In this document: piece after piece, positions 16,761 through 25,829 of the stretch
How positions within the stretch are numbered: the first letter of the stretch is position 1
Layout: each line of letters opens with the position of its first letter
From: Legionella sp. PC997
GTDB lineage: Bacteria > Pseudomonadota > Gammaproteobacteria > Legionellales > Legionellaceae
Assembly: GCF_014109825.1 (NCBI RefSeq)
Contig: NZ_CP059576.1
Coordinates: forward strand, 667,001 to 731,000
Reading direction: 5' to 3'
Length of the DNA stretch: 64,000 bases
Made by a program: the position numbers and the translations under genes
Notes under the pieces: model-generated
Database searches by the model: none
Seen by the model: only the letters and a program-made list of their open reading frames with translations
Told to the model about the DNA's origin: nothing

Positions 16761-16807
16761 ATTGGTGGGCCCACTAGGACTTGAACCTAGGACCAACGGA
16801 TTATGAG
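16761..16807 (-). repeat. Second attachment-site copy: 3' half of the CAU tRNA gene
   Basis: Identical over 47 bp to 6579-6625. After the anticodon loop the sequence diverges and has no D arm, so this copy is also only a fragment. With neither copy complete, the intact tRNA gene must lie elsewhere. The orientation (5' half to the right) points to the far side of the conjugative region. This copy would then be the junction between the mobilizable element and the ICE. Confidence 0.82.
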
Positions 16808-16995
16808 CCCGTCAATGCTAAAATAAGTCATTGATTTTATTATAATTTTAATCGCAGGAAACCACTACAATTGTCGTACGAAGTATAACAGAGTCGTACT
16901 CAAATACGCAAATTCCCCACAATGGATTTTTACGGCATTATTTTAATTTTGAAACCCATTTGACGTTATTGGGTTTTAATATTAAAATTACGGGT

Positions 16996-17589
16996 ATGAA
17001 ACTAAGTAATGAAATTACATTGAAAGATCTGTTTGCAAGACCAGTCTTTCACGCCGCAGAGGCACGTGAAGCAGGTATCCACCCCAGCCGGCTCAGTTAT
17101 TATGTAAAAACTAATCGAATTGAACGCATTGGTCACGGTGTTTATCGCGGTGTTGAATCGACTGTTGATGCTGATTTTCAATGGGAAGAATTGATTATCA
17201 TCGTCAAAAGTATTCCACATGGCGTAGTATGCCTAGTCTCAGCTTTGGCTCTCTATGAACTGACGGATGAAATGCCAAGAGAGAATTGGATAGCCGTTTC
17301 TCATTCTACAACAGCACCTAAGCGAGAGCATGCCCGAGTTGTTAGAATGCGTGATATGGAAACAGGTAAAACAATGTACACAATTGGAGGGGAAACGGTC
17401 GCCATTTTTGACAGAGAAAGAACGATAATAGACTCTTTTCGTTATCTCAGTAAGGAGATAGCCATAAAAGCTCTTAAAGCAGCAGTTAGTAGTAGAGCTC
17501 CCCAAAAATTGGATATTAAAAAACTTCAGAAGTATGCGAAACAATTTGGGCTTAATCTTGAACCTTATATTTTGGCGGTAACAACATGA
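16996..17589 (+). CDS. AbiEi-type antitoxin/transcriptional repressor, without toxin partner
   Basis: A 197-aa protein with the AbiEi layout: an N-terminal winged helix (FHAAEAREAGIHPSRLSYYV, RIERIGHGVYRG) and a C-terminal domain with CLVSALALYELTDEMP, FDRERTIIDSFRYL and EIAIKALKAAV. AbiEi represses its operon and neutralises the AbiEii nucleotidyltransferase in type IV abortive-infection systems. The toxin gene should overlap the stop; here only a short stub (ATGAATGGCGGGG...) follows before the cytochrome gene, so the toxin is deleted. ATG 16996 is preferred over TTG 16960, since it starts right at the conserved domain. First gene right of the attachment copy. Confidence 0.85.
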   Translation: MKLSNEITLKDLFARPVFHAAEAREAGIHPSRLSYYVKTNRIERIGHGVYRGVESTVDADFQWEELIIIVKSIPHGVVCLVSALALYELTDEMPRENWIAVSHSTTAPKREHARVVRMRDMETGKTMYTIGGETVAIFDRERTIIDSFRYLSKEIAIKALKAAVSSRAPQKLDIKKLQKYAKQFGLNLEPYILAVTT

Positions 17590-17713
17590 ATGGCGGGGTC
17601 CATACATGGCAATGAACTTATTAAGCAACTTTAATCGCCAATATTTTTTCAACACACTCTATTCAAAGAATCAATATCTTCCTCTTATTCCTTAAACTGT
17701 ATATGTTGTATTC

Positions 17714-18247
17714 TTATAACCACATACGTTGAAAAACTTTGTCTCTGTTAATAACAAGATGTTTAATTGCAGCAAGAATATGAAGTGCGATTAATCCAAC
17801 TAAAATCCATGCAACCACCTCATGCACTTCGAAAAACTGTTCTGATATAGCATGACTTTGATTAACCCAATTTGGTAATTCTACTCCAAAAAAAATAATA
17901 CCATGTTTGCTAAAAGAAGCTCCGATAAAGCCAGTAATTGGCATTATGAGCATGCAAAAATAAAGCAACAAATGAATTCCTCTTGATACAATAGTTTGCC
18001 AATGTGGAACACTTGATGGAAGTGGGGCGGGTTTATGGGTAAATCTCCATATCAATCTAAAAAAAATCAGCATAGCAGCGATAAGGCCAAAGGATTTATG
18101 AAGGTTAAAATACCAACCACTATTAGGCTGATCCTCTATGGACATCATATACCAACCTATACTGATTAACCCTATCAAAAGAAGGGCTATAACCCAATGA
18201 AGCAATCTAGTGATAGTGTCATAATGCCAATTTTTATTGCTCTCCAT
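17714..18247 (-). CDS. Cytochrome b561 family protein
   Basis: A 177-aa inner-membrane di-haem cytochrome b of the bacterial CybB/YodB type. Four membrane helices are visible, with candidate haem ligands in RLLHWVIALLL (His 17), FNLHKSFGL, FEVHEVVAW and ALHILAAIKH. Members transfer electrons between quinol and periplasmic acceptors, or scavenge superoxide. It is divergent from the periplasmic cupin gene across a 127-bp gap that must hold both promoters. Length is normal for the family. Confidence 0.93.
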   Translation of the reverse strand: MESNKNWHYDTITRLLHWVIALLLIGLISIGWYMMSIEDQPNSGWYFNLHKSFGLIAAMLIFFRLIWRFTHKPAPLPSSVPHWQTIVSRGIHLLLYFCMLIMPITGFIGASFSKHGIIFFGVELPNWVNQSHAISEQFFEVHEVVAWILVGLIALHILAAIKHLVINRDKVFQRMWL

Positions 18248-18374
18248 GACAGCTCCTATCCAACCGGTTTATTTAATCCTTAGCCATTTTTCTAGGTTAA
18301 GTTATCTATCGGTATTAAACAAGCTCATAAGTTGATATATTGAAAGAAGCTAATTTAAATTATGGAGAGCATTT

Positions 18375-18860
18375 ATGAGAACAATCGGAATAAAAATAGC
18401 CTTTATCTCTACATTATTAGTATCAGGTTTAATCTCACCATCGTTATTCGCAGGTTCTAAAGATGCAGCTAACAATAAAATAAATGCTGTCATTTCCTCC
18501 AAAGTTTTTGAAATGGCAAAAAAGAATGAGAACTGGAAATTAGCACTGGTGACAGGTAAAGATGCGCAGGTTGTTTTCATGAATATCACACCTAAGACCA
18601 ACCCCAACAATGAGATTGGGCTCGAAACACATCCATTTGATCAAGTCATATTTGTTGTTGAAGGTCAGGCTAAATCTGTCCTCAATGGCAAAAAATCAAC
18701 TGTTACAGCAGGTGATATGATTTTTGTCCCTCAAGGGATTCCTCATAATTTTATTAATCTCAATGTAAAGAAACCATTCAAAATAATTAGCGTTTATTCG
18801 GCTACTGATATCCCTGAAAATGCGGCATATAAACAGAAATCTGATACACCACAAGAGTGA
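18375..18860 (+). CDS. Exported cupin-domain protein
   Basis: A 161-aa protein with a signal peptide (about 1-26, MRTIGIKIAFISTLLVSGLI then LFAG) and one cupin barrel. Cupin motif 1 is around GLETHPFDQVIFVVEGQAKS, and motif 2 around GDMIFVPQGIPHNFINL. The His/Glu/His positions needed for a metal site are present. Function is unknown; small periplasmic cupins may bind or oxidise small molecules. GGAGAG precedes the ATG. The VIT1-type gene follows 50 bp later and may be cotranscribed. Confidence 0.85.
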   Translation: MRTIGIKIAFISTLLVSGLISPSLFAGSKDAANNKINAVISSKVFEMAKKNENWKLALVTGKDAQVVFMNITPKTNPNNEIGLETHPFDQVIFVVEGQAKSVLNGKKSTVTAGDMIFVPQGIPHNFINLNVKKPFKIISVYSATDIPENAAYKQKSDTPQE

Positions 18861-18910
18861 CTCTGTAACAAATTAACGCAGATTTATTCAGTATAGGAGT
18901 TCTGATATAG

Positions 18911-19600
18911 ATGCAACATAAAGAATATCATCGAATTGAACGAATTGGCTGGTTACGTGCTGCAGTATTGGGTGCAAATGACGGTATTATCTCTACCGCG
19001 AGCTTATTGATTGGTGTTGCTGCTGCTCATACCCCCTATAATGGAATATTTGTAGCAGGGATTGCAGGATTAATTGCTGGCGCCATGTCTATGGCTGCAG
19101 GTGAATATATATCAGTAAGCTCTCAAGCAGATACCGAAAAATCCGCCTTAAAACGTGAAATGACAGAACTTCAAGAAAATTTACCGAATGAAATAGAAGA
19201 ATTAACTACTATATATATTAATCGTGGATTGCAGCGTGATTTTGCTGAAGAAGTTGTAAAGCAATTGATGGCTAAAGATGCATTGGGCACACATGCTCGC
19301 GATGAGCTTGGTATTACTGAAGTAACCAGTGCGCGCCCACTTCAGGCAGCTCTGTTTTCTGCCTGCAGTTTTACTGTTGGCTCGTTATTACCGTTATTAA
19401 TGATTTTTATTGTTCCTAGAATCTACCTTATTCCATCAGTATCAATAATGGCGGTTCTATTTTTGGCATTACTCGGAGCAGTGGCTGCAAAGGTTGGCGG
19501 AGCTCGAATAGTATTAGGATCATTGCGTGTTGTGATATGGGGAACAATAGCGATGCTTGTAAGTGCGGGTATTGGCTCGCTGTTAGGCATAGGCGTATAA
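18911..19600 (+). CDS. VIT1/CCC1-family iron/manganese transporter
   Basis: A 229-aa membrane protein of the VIT family. Helix 1 holds LRAAVLGANDGIISTASLLI, the family signature, and helix 2 AGAMSMAAGEYISVSSQADT. A cytoplasmic acidic loop follows (about 75-135, EIEELTTIYINRGL, FAEEVVKQLMAKDALGTHAR), which in the family binds metal, then three C-terminal helices. VIT proteins export Fe2+ or Mn2+ from the cytosol by proton exchange. It is full length and sits among other ion-homeostasis genes. Confidence 0.93.
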   Translation: MQHKEYHRIERIGWLRAAVLGANDGIISTASLLIGVAAAHTPYNGIFVAGIAGLIAGAMSMAAGEYISVSSQADTEKSALKREMTELQENLPNEIEELTTIYINRGLQRDFAEEVVKQLMAKDALGTHARDELGITEVTSARPLQAALFSACSFTVGSLLPLLMIFIVPRIYLIPSVSIMAVLFLALLGAVAAKVGGARIVLGSLRVVIWGTIAMLVSAGIGSLLGIGV

Positions 19601-19687
19601 AATGCGACTACCAGGTATGCCAACGGTCTAATCGTAAAGCAAGAAAAAGAGCATTACCTATGCTTCAGTTTGAGAATAAAAATCATA

Positions 19688-20005
19688 ATGGAACAATTTA
19701 ATTGGTCTTGCATCATACCTGAATATTTACAAACTGAATCTTTAGTACAACAGACAAAGGAATTAGTATTGGATAACATGTCTAATAAACTCGAATTAGT
19801 AAGATTAGGACTGGATACGAAAGATGAATTTATAGTCTATATCCATGCTGGATGTTCTATTGATAAATCAGAAGCCAATGATCCAACTAGAGAATCAATG
19901 TGGAAAGCTTTTTTGAGAAAGAATGAATTAGAGCAGAAATCATTAACAGAAGTTATTGCTGTTATCAGAAATTTGATTCAAACGCCATTTTCTTTGGCAA
20001 AGTAA
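19688..20005 (+). CDS. Unrecognised 105-aa protein
   Basis: A small acidic soluble protein (MEQFNWSCIIPEYL, then LDTKDEFIVYIHAGCSIDKS and SMWKAFLRKNELEQKSLTEV). No signal peptide or membrane segment. I do not recognise the family. ATG 19688 is preferred over TTG 19670 as the commoner start, but neither has a good ribosome site. A further open fragment (IAYQSEIPGFKQAM) follows the stop at about 20020-20097 and may be remains of another gene. Confidence 0.55.
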   Translation: MEQFNWSCIIPEYLQTESLVQQTKELVLDNMSNKLELVRLGLDTKDEFIVYIHAGCSIDKSEANDPTRESMWKAFLRKNELEQKSLTEVIAVIRNLIQTPFSLAK

Positions 20006-20131
20006 AATCTTATTTTCCTGGAGAAGATAGCTTATCAATCAGAAATTCCAGGTTTTAAACAAGCTATGGACGGCGATGTTTTGACTAATTTTATCTAGTT
20101 TCGCACTTTATCATTAAGTGACGTAGTTAAG

Positions 20132-21568
20132 TTAACTAGGTTTAAGCGTTGGTGTTTTTTTTGATTGCGTTAAAAGATTGTTTTCCTCAGTAATAACCTT
20201 TGATTGTTGTGCCTGCTTCTGAATGTCATTCATATCGCTGCCTAGTTCTCCTTCTGCTTGCGTGACTAAGGTTTGTGACTCCTCATTTATAGATAGTGGC
20301 TTATTTACTGTTTCATGTTTGGACTTTTTTTCTGGAAGAGAAATTTCATTAGCAATGTTTATTTTTATTTCAGTTCCTGGAATATGAATTTCTGCATCTT
20401 GAAATGCGCGCTTTAGCAAACGAATTGCCGATGATTTAACTTTTAGCCAATTATATTGGCTTCCATCCAACCAAAAATAAATGCATAAAACAACATTACC
20501 AGATGTTAAACTATTAACTAAAACTAAGGGTTCAGGCTCTTGCAAAATAGCAGGATGATTTTTAAGTGTATTTAAAGCCAGTTCTTGAGCCGCAGAAATA
20601 GACGCTGTGCTGGCAATTTCAATTAAAAATGTTTCTCTGCGATTTGGATTACTTGTAAAATTATATATATTACTTTGGTATACAATAGCATTAGGAATTT
20701 GCACCTCATGTCCATCTTGAGTCATCAATAAAGTCGCTCTAATAGTTAACCCCTGTACATACCCTGTAACTCCAGCAACTTCTATCAAATCATCATTTTT
20801 GAATGGATTTTGAACGCTTAGTAAGACACTTGCTAAAAGATTCTCTGTAATATTTTTAAAAGCGATACCCAAAATAATACCCAGTACACCCGTTCCTCCC
20901 AGAATAGTCAGCGCAATATTTGTTAATCCTAAAAGTTTCAAAATGAAATAAATTCCAATAAGTACACATAAGAAAGCTGCCCCGCGAGATATTACATGGG
21001 ATAAAAGGGGGTGAAGTTCTCGAGAATTTAAATATTTGCGACTTATAGTTTTTACTATTAACGCAATAATCCAGAAAATTATGAGGATTAAAAAGGATAA
21101 AATAATTATTGGTATACTTCTTAGAAAATTTTGCCACTGCTCTTTAAAGCCAGCACTTACTAATGAGCTCACGTCCCATACTGATGAAGTAAGAATCTCT
21201 ATTTGATTAACAACAGCCACGACGTCCTGGGTATTTTTTGCTAAGGATTCAGCCCATTTTTTATGTTCACTCGTTTTAGTTTTTCCTTTTAAAAACACAA
21301 CCCCATTTGTTACTTCTACCTTTGGATTTTCATACCAAGTAGTTGCATTAAGTATCTTTTCAATTCGATCGCTTATTTCCGTATCTCGAGCGATAGGCTT
21401 TACATCTACTTTATTAGAAACATCAGCTATTGGCGCTGAGGAAAGAGATTGCGATACATTTGATTTTATATTTTCTCCCAAAGCAGGAGTAATAAAACTT
21501 GCCCAAAACAAACCAATCAAAATAGGTATTAATTTATTTCTTCTGAGCTCTAATTTTTTTACTCGCAT
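20132..21568 (-). CDS. MscS-family mechanosensitive channel with N-terminal BON domain
   Basis: A 478-aa inner-membrane protein. A signal-like helix (about 10-32) is followed by a periplasmic BON domain (about 60-130, ISDRIEKILNATTWYENPKV, GVVFLKGKTKTSEHKKWAES). Three to four membrane helices come next, including the pore helix with GTGVLGIILGIAFKNITENL, then the cytoplasmic beta domain (NPFKNDDLIEVAGVTGYVQG, LMTQDGHEVQIPNAIVYQSN). The last ~80 residues are polar and low complexity. Such channels release solutes during osmotic downshift. First gene of a minus-strand run whose upstream neighbours are the DUF3775 and ATPase genes. Confidence 0.92.
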   Translation of the reverse strand: MRVKKLELRRNKLIPILIGLFWASFITPALGENIKSNVSQSLSSAPIADVSNKVDVKPIARDTEISDRIEKILNATTWYENPKVEVTNGVVFLKGKTKTSEHKKWAESLAKNTQDVVAVVNQIEILTSSVWDVSSLVSAGFKEQWQNFLRSIPIIILSFLILIIFWIIALIVKTISRKYLNSRELHPLLSHVISRGAAFLCVLIGIYFILKLLGLTNIALTILGGTGVLGIILGIAFKNITENLLASVLLSVQNPFKNDDLIEVAGVTGYVQGLTIRATLLMTQDGHEVQIPNAIVYQSNIYNFTSNPNRRETFLIEIASTASISAAQELALNTLKNHPAILQEPEPLVLVNSLTSGNVVLCIYFWLDGSQYNWLKVKSSAIRLLKRAFQDAEIHIPGTEIKINIANEISLPEKKSKHETVNKPLSINEESQTLVTQAEGELGSDMNDIQKQAQQSKVITEENNLLTQSKKTPTLKPS

Positions 21569-21656
21569 GAGAGGTAATATCCTTAAATAGGTTCCGTTTT
21601 ATGGTCCGTTTTTCCTGCAACTATTTTGCCAACGCCCTGTAAGTTAAAATATTTAC

Positions 21657-22064
21657 TTATTGGTTCTCACATGAATATCCTAAAGACTCCAGTCCTTTCT
21701 CCAAATAATAAGCAATAGTGGGTTTGGAGAATAAATGGGCTGTTAAATCTGGGGGTAAATTATTTCTTGCTTCCTTATGTGCACTACTCCAATCGCTTTC
21801 AACAAAATCACCTCTCCCTATATACATCAAAGAAAGGAGATCAACTTTCTCATCAATACCTAGGTCTTCTATTGTTTGTTTTACTTCAGTATAACTAAGG
21901 TCATCAGCATGGTCTGCCAAAATTTGTTGCATATCATACTCATATTCTGAGTTCGGCGCTTCTTCCGGAAAAGTAACACCCTCTTTTGCCTGAAACTCCT
22001 TTGCTTTAGCAATTATAAAACAAACAGTCTCAGGATTAATATTTAATATATTTGAATTTAACAT
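21657..22064 (-). CDS. DUF3775 family protein
   Basis: A 135-aa acidic soluble protein matching the DUF3775 pattern: NINPETVCFIIAKAKEFQAK near the start, SEYEYDMQQILADHADDLSY, then LLSLMYIGRGDFVESDW and the end with TAHLFSKPTIAYYLEKGLES. Function is unknown. GGAGAT precedes the ATG. It lies 52 bp after the H+-ATPase stop on the same strand and could be the last member of the PHA/acetate/ATPase transcription unit or start a new one. Confidence 0.8.
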   Translation of the reverse strand: MLNSNILNINPETVCFIIAKAKEFQAKEGVTFPEEAPNSEYEYDMQQILADHADDLSYTEVKQTIEDLGIDEKVDLLSLMYIGRGDFVESDWSSAHKEARNNLPPDLTAHLFSKPTIAYYLEKGLESLGYSCENQ

Positions 22065-22116
22065 GTTTATCTCCTTTCCCTCATTAACAAAGCAAGAAAC
22101 AAACTTTTGCTTTGAT

Positions 22117-24630
22117 CTAACTAGTTGCAGAGGATATAGGCTCTACTTTGGCTTCTGATTTAGGTTTTGTGTTAACGGGATCAAAAATCCAATATGCGAT
22201 GAGCTTCACACGGTCAGTTACGAGTACCCAAACAAGCGCATACCCCCATACGAATCCTGCCCACTTCCAGCCGAGAGGCGGCATCAGGAAGCCATAAACC
22301 GCAATAAACGTCGCCAGGATTTGTGTCCCCAACACCGCCATCCATAATATACGTGCCGGGCGTATGGACCAGAATGGGCCACGCGTGCGAGTAATAAAGA
22401 TGGTCATATGACCGGCCACTGACAGCATCAAATACATCATTGGTTGGAGGTGCTTGTGAGTGAGGTGAAACACTTGGTCGCCAAGGTAGAATAGGCCAAA
22501 AGCAGCTATGGGGCCAATGATGCCCAAAACTGAGGCGATCCCTAGCACCATGCGCATGTTCCATGCCTCCGGCGCATCCTTGTAATGAACGTTATCATAG
22601 GCAATGGATAGGATGGCCCCGTCATTGAGTAATGCCAGCATCACGATCATCACTGCCGTCAAGGGATAAAAATTGAAGATAAGGATGGCTGCTGTCATAA
22701 ACAACAGGACACGCAAGGTCTCGGCGATACGGTAAATCGCATAGCTATTCATGCGCTGGAAAATTTTCCGGCTTTCTTTGATTGCATCAATAATCACTGA
22801 TAGGCCAGGTGTTGTTAATACGATGGACGCTGCCGCACGTGCTGCATCCATGGCACTCGACACCGCGATGCCGCAATCCGCTTTTTTTAGTGCAGGGGCA
22901 TCGTTCACTCCATCGCCTGTCATGCCAACCATATGTCCGCTTTTTTGCAAGGCATCTACGATGTGAAATTTCTGCTCGGGAAACACTTGGGCGAAACCAT
23001 CTGCATTTTCGATGTACTTGGTCATCTTTGTCGTTTCTTTTCGATTTGCATCACCCAAAGTACTGGCATCAAGAATATTTGAGCCCATCCCCAGTTTCTC
23101 TGCAGTTTCCTTTGCGATTGCTAAAGCATCGCCAGTAACCATTTTGATCTTTACGCCCATTGCAAAAGCAGTCGCAATAGTTTTCTTGGCATCTTTGCGC
23201 GGCGGATCAAACAAAGGTAGCACACCAACAAACTGCCATTTACCCTCTCCCTCAGCGCGTGCCACACCCAACGAACGAAAGCCACGTGCTGCGAACTCAT
23301 CGACCGCCTTGGTAGCATCAGCTTTTATCTGAGCGGCATTGGCTGCTAATTTCAAGATCACCTGCGGTGCGCCCTTGGTTACCTTAAACTCCTTTCCGTC
23401 TGGGCCCTTAATCGTGGCCTCTGTGCGTTTGTGTACTGGGTCAAATGGTATGAAATGAAGCATTTTATAACCCTTTAACGAATCTTTGCTTTTCAATCCA
23501 GCCATGACAGCCATATCAATGGTGTCGTTATCGTCCACTCGTGAAGCCAATGCACCATTGAGAATCACTTGTTCAGCGGTGAACTTTTTGGCACAGAATG
23601 GGTCGCCCAGCGTCAGTTTGTTTTGAGTCAGAGTGCCAGTCTTATCAGCGCACAACACATCAACACCCGCTAACTCCTCAATAGCCACCAACTTGCTTAC
23701 AATCGCTTTTTTCTTGGCCAGCAAGCGCGCACCAACCGCCATGGTCACCGATAACACTGTTGGCATTGCCACAGGTATAGCAGCTACGGTCAACACCAAA
23801 GCGAACTGTAACGTGGTAAGGATAGGGTCGCCACGATAGATCGCGACACTAATAATCCCCGATACCATCACTAAAGCAAAAATGATGAGGTAATTACCAA
23901 TTTTAAGTACCGCGCGTTGAAAATGGCTGACCGTGTGTGCCTCCTCAACCAGTTGTGCCGTCTTACCGAAGTAGGTTTTTTGACCCGTAGCATAGACCAG
24001 CGCACTGATTTCACCCTGACGAATGATAGATCCTGAAAATACGGCCTCGCCGGATTGGCGTGTGATAGGCAATGATTCTCCTGTTAGTGCCGACTGATCT
24101 ACCTCAATTGAGTCGCCGTCTAGCAAACGCGCATCTGCGGGTACAATATCGCCCAGTCGCATCCGGATAATATCACCAGGTACCAATTCACAAGCAGGTG
24201 GGGTTATCCATTTCCCATCTCGTTTCACCAAAGATTTAATGGCTAATTTTGCTTTAAGAGCCGCGATGACATTACCAGCCTGATATTCTTCCCAAAATCC
24301 CACTACAGCATTGGAAATGAGGAGGATTAAAATGATGAAAAAGTCCGGCCAGTGCTGAACCACAGCAGACAAAATCACCGCTACTTCAATCATCCAGGGT
24401 ATAGGTCCCCAAAAATAGGTAAGAAATTTTAAGAAAGGATTAATGTTTTTTTCTTCAAGCTCATTAGGACCATATTGAATCAATCGCTTTTTTGCCTCAG
24501 CTTGACTGAGTCCATTCTGTGTTGTATCCAATTTTTTCAATAATTCCGCCATGGGAATCGATTTGAGGTCGTTCTTGGTGTTTTGTTTCGATTTTTTAGC
24601 ATGGTGCTTATTGGTACTTGTTTTCATCAT
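22117..24630 (-). CDS. P-type H+-transporting ATPase (P3A type)
   Basis: An 837-aa cation pump. The cation-ATPase N-domain holds AELLKKLDTTQNGLSQAEAK. The actuator loop has LTGESLPI, the phosphorylation site is DKTGTLTQNKLT, the nucleotide domain has KGAPQ, and the hinge is MTGDGVNDAPALKKAD. The short C-terminus and length fit plasma-membrane proton pumps rather than Ca2+ or Cu+ pumps; no Cys-Pro-Cys or metal-binding domain is present. It would use ATP to expel protons under acid stress. Base composition is visibly richer in G+C than the neighbouring genes for most of its length. The start follows AAAGGATAAA, 20 bp after ackA, at the end of the phaC-to-ackA run. Confidence 0.92.
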   Translation of the reverse strand: MMKTSTNKHHAKKSKQNTKNDLKSIPMAELLKKLDTTQNGLSQAEAKKRLIQYGPNELEEKNINPFLKFLTYFWGPIPWMIEVAVILSAVVQHWPDFFIILILLISNAVVGFWEEYQAGNVIAALKAKLAIKSLVKRDGKWITPPACELVPGDIIRMRLGDIVPADARLLDGDSIEVDQSALTGESLPITRQSGEAVFSGSIIRQGEISALVYATGQKTYFGKTAQLVEEAHTVSHFQRAVLKIGNYLIIFALVMVSGIISVAIYRGDPILTTLQFALVLTVAAIPVAMPTVLSVTMAVGARLLAKKKAIVSKLVAIEELAGVDVLCADKTGTLTQNKLTLGDPFCAKKFTAEQVILNGALASRVDDNDTIDMAVMAGLKSKDSLKGYKMLHFIPFDPVHKRTEATIKGPDGKEFKVTKGAPQVILKLAANAAQIKADATKAVDEFAARGFRSLGVARAEGEGKWQFVGVLPLFDPPRKDAKKTIATAFAMGVKIKMVTGDALAIAKETAEKLGMGSNILDASTLGDANRKETTKMTKYIENADGFAQVFPEQKFHIVDALQKSGHMVGMTGDGVNDAPALKKADCGIAVSSAMDAARAAASIVLTTPGLSVIIDAIKESRKIFQRMNSYAIYRIAETLRVLLFMTAAILIFNFYPLTAVMIVMLALLNDGAILSIAYDNVHYKDAPEAWNMRMVLGIASVLGIIGPIAAFGLFYLGDQVFHLTHKHLQPMMYLMLSVAGHMTIFITRTRGPFWSIRPARILWMAVLGTQILATFIAVYGFLMPPLGWKWAGFVWGYALVWVLVTDRVKLIAYWIFDPVNTKPKSEAKVEPISSATS

Positions 24631-24650
24631 TTTATCCTTTTGAAACAGTA

Positions 24651-25829
24651 CTAATTAATAGTTTCAACTATTCCATCCATTGTATGTTTAGCAATCATGT
24701 ATTCTTCATTGGTTGGGATGACACCTACTTTAATTTTGCTCGAGTCCTGGCTAATGACGGATGCATTAGTGCTATTTGCCTTCTCATCCAAGACAACACC
24801 TAACCAGTTTAATCGGTCACAGATTTTTTTTCTAACGAGTACCGATTTTTCACCAATACCTGCCGTAAAAATAATTGCATCGCATCCTTGTAAGATGCCA
24901 CATAGTGCACTTAGTTCTCTCGCCGCGATAAAACAAAATAAATCAACCGCCTCTATTGCATGGGGTTCATCGCTTGATTGAAGTTTTCGCATATCGCTGC
25001 TAATGCCAGAGACGCCTAATAAACCAGATTCTTGATAAAGCAGGGTAGTTACTTGTTCCACTGATAATTTTTTTTCTTGCAATAAATACAATATTAATCC
25101 AGGATCAATCGAACCACTGCGAGCACCCATCATCAACCCATCCAAAGCGGTAAGTCCCATCGAGGTGGCAACACTTTTACGTTGATGCATGGCGCACATA
25201 CTCGCACCACTACCTAAATGAGCCACAATCACCCGTTTATTGCCTATATCGCCAATATGTTGGGTGATGACTGAGGCAATGTATTCATAGGAAATACCAT
25301 GGAATCCATAACGAATCAGACCTTCGTCTGTTAACTTTCTTGGGATAGCAAAAAGCGTTGCCAAATGCTCTTGGGTGCGATGAAAGGTGGTATCGAAACA
25401 AACCACTTGCGGCATGTCAGGGTAAATCGTTTTAATGCTCTTAATGGCCTCGAGACTCTGCGGCTCATGAAAAGGGCAAAAAGGAATTAAACTGGTTATT
25501 TTTTTCACGACCTCATCAGTCACTAATGTAGGATGAGAAAAATAGGTGCCTCCATGCACTACACGATGTCCTACTGCTTTTAATTTCATGGAGTCGGGTA
25601 AATGCTCAAACCAATTAAAAAACGCTCGTAACCCCGCTTCGGTTCCTTTAGATGAAATTTTTTTGTCTACTATTTGTGTATGGTTCGCGTCTAAAATGGT
25701 TAAAGATGGAGATTCTGAAATACTTTCAATTTCGCCATGATAGAGTAAATTTAATTTTTTTTGACAGGCAAAAATCGAAAATTTAATGCTTGAAGAACCT
25801 GTATTAATCACTAATAGGACTTCAGTCAT
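24651..25829 (-). CDS. ackA: Acetate kinase
   Basis: A 392-aa enzyme converting acetyl phosphate and ADP to acetate and ATP. Acetokinase motifs are LLVINTGSSSIKFSIF at the start, HRVVHGGTYF, YGFHGISYEYI, VIVAHLGSGASMCA with the phosphate loop, TSMGLTALDGLMMGARSGSI and IFTAGIGEKS. ATG 25829 (MTEVLLV) is chosen because AAGGAG lies just upstream and the ATGACTGA overlaps the stop of the upstream phosphotransacetylase gene, showing translational coupling. Together they form the substrate-level ATP pathway from acetyl-CoA. Confidence 0.95.
   Translation of the reverse strand: MTEVLLVINTGSSSIKFSIFACQKKLNLLYHGEIESISESPSLTILDANHTQIVDKKISSKGTEAGLRAFFNWFEHLPDSMKLKAVGHRVVHGGTYFSHPTLVTDEVVKKITSLIPFCPFHEPQSLEAIKSIKTIYPDMPQVVCFDTTFHRTQEHLATLFAIPRKLTDEGLIRYGFHGISYEYIASVITQHIGDIGNKRVIVAHLGSGASMCAMHQRKSVATSMGLTALDGLMMGARSGSIDPGLILYLLQEKKLSVEQVTTLLYQESGLLGVSGISSDMRKLQSSDEPHAIEAVDLFCFIAARELSALCGILQGCDAIIFTAGIGEKSVLVRKKICDRLNWLGVVLDEKANSTNASVISQDSSKIKVGVIPTNEEYMIAKHTMDGIVETIN

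Larger units (their letters stand above)
6579..16807. mobile_element. Integrative mobilizable element (~10.2 kb) between tRNA-derived repeats
   Basis: The borders are the 47-bp direct repeats at 6579-6625 and 16761-16807. Inside are an integrase next to the left border, a NYN protein, iterons, an AlpA-like regulator, a DUF927 protein, an IncP-like oriT, a TraK-like gene and cargo. No relaxase, coupling protein or secretion gene is present. This gene set fits a mobilizable rather than self-transmissible element. The oriT closely matches that of the adjacent ICE, which is the likely helper. Confidence 0.78.

Noticed and set aside
17239..17655. 138-codon minus-strand frame
   Set aside because: Antisense shadow of the well-supported AbiEi gene.
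22751..23332. Plus-strand frames opposite the H+-ATPase
   Set aside because: Shadows caused by the higher G+C of the pump gene; the minus strand carries all ATPase motifs.
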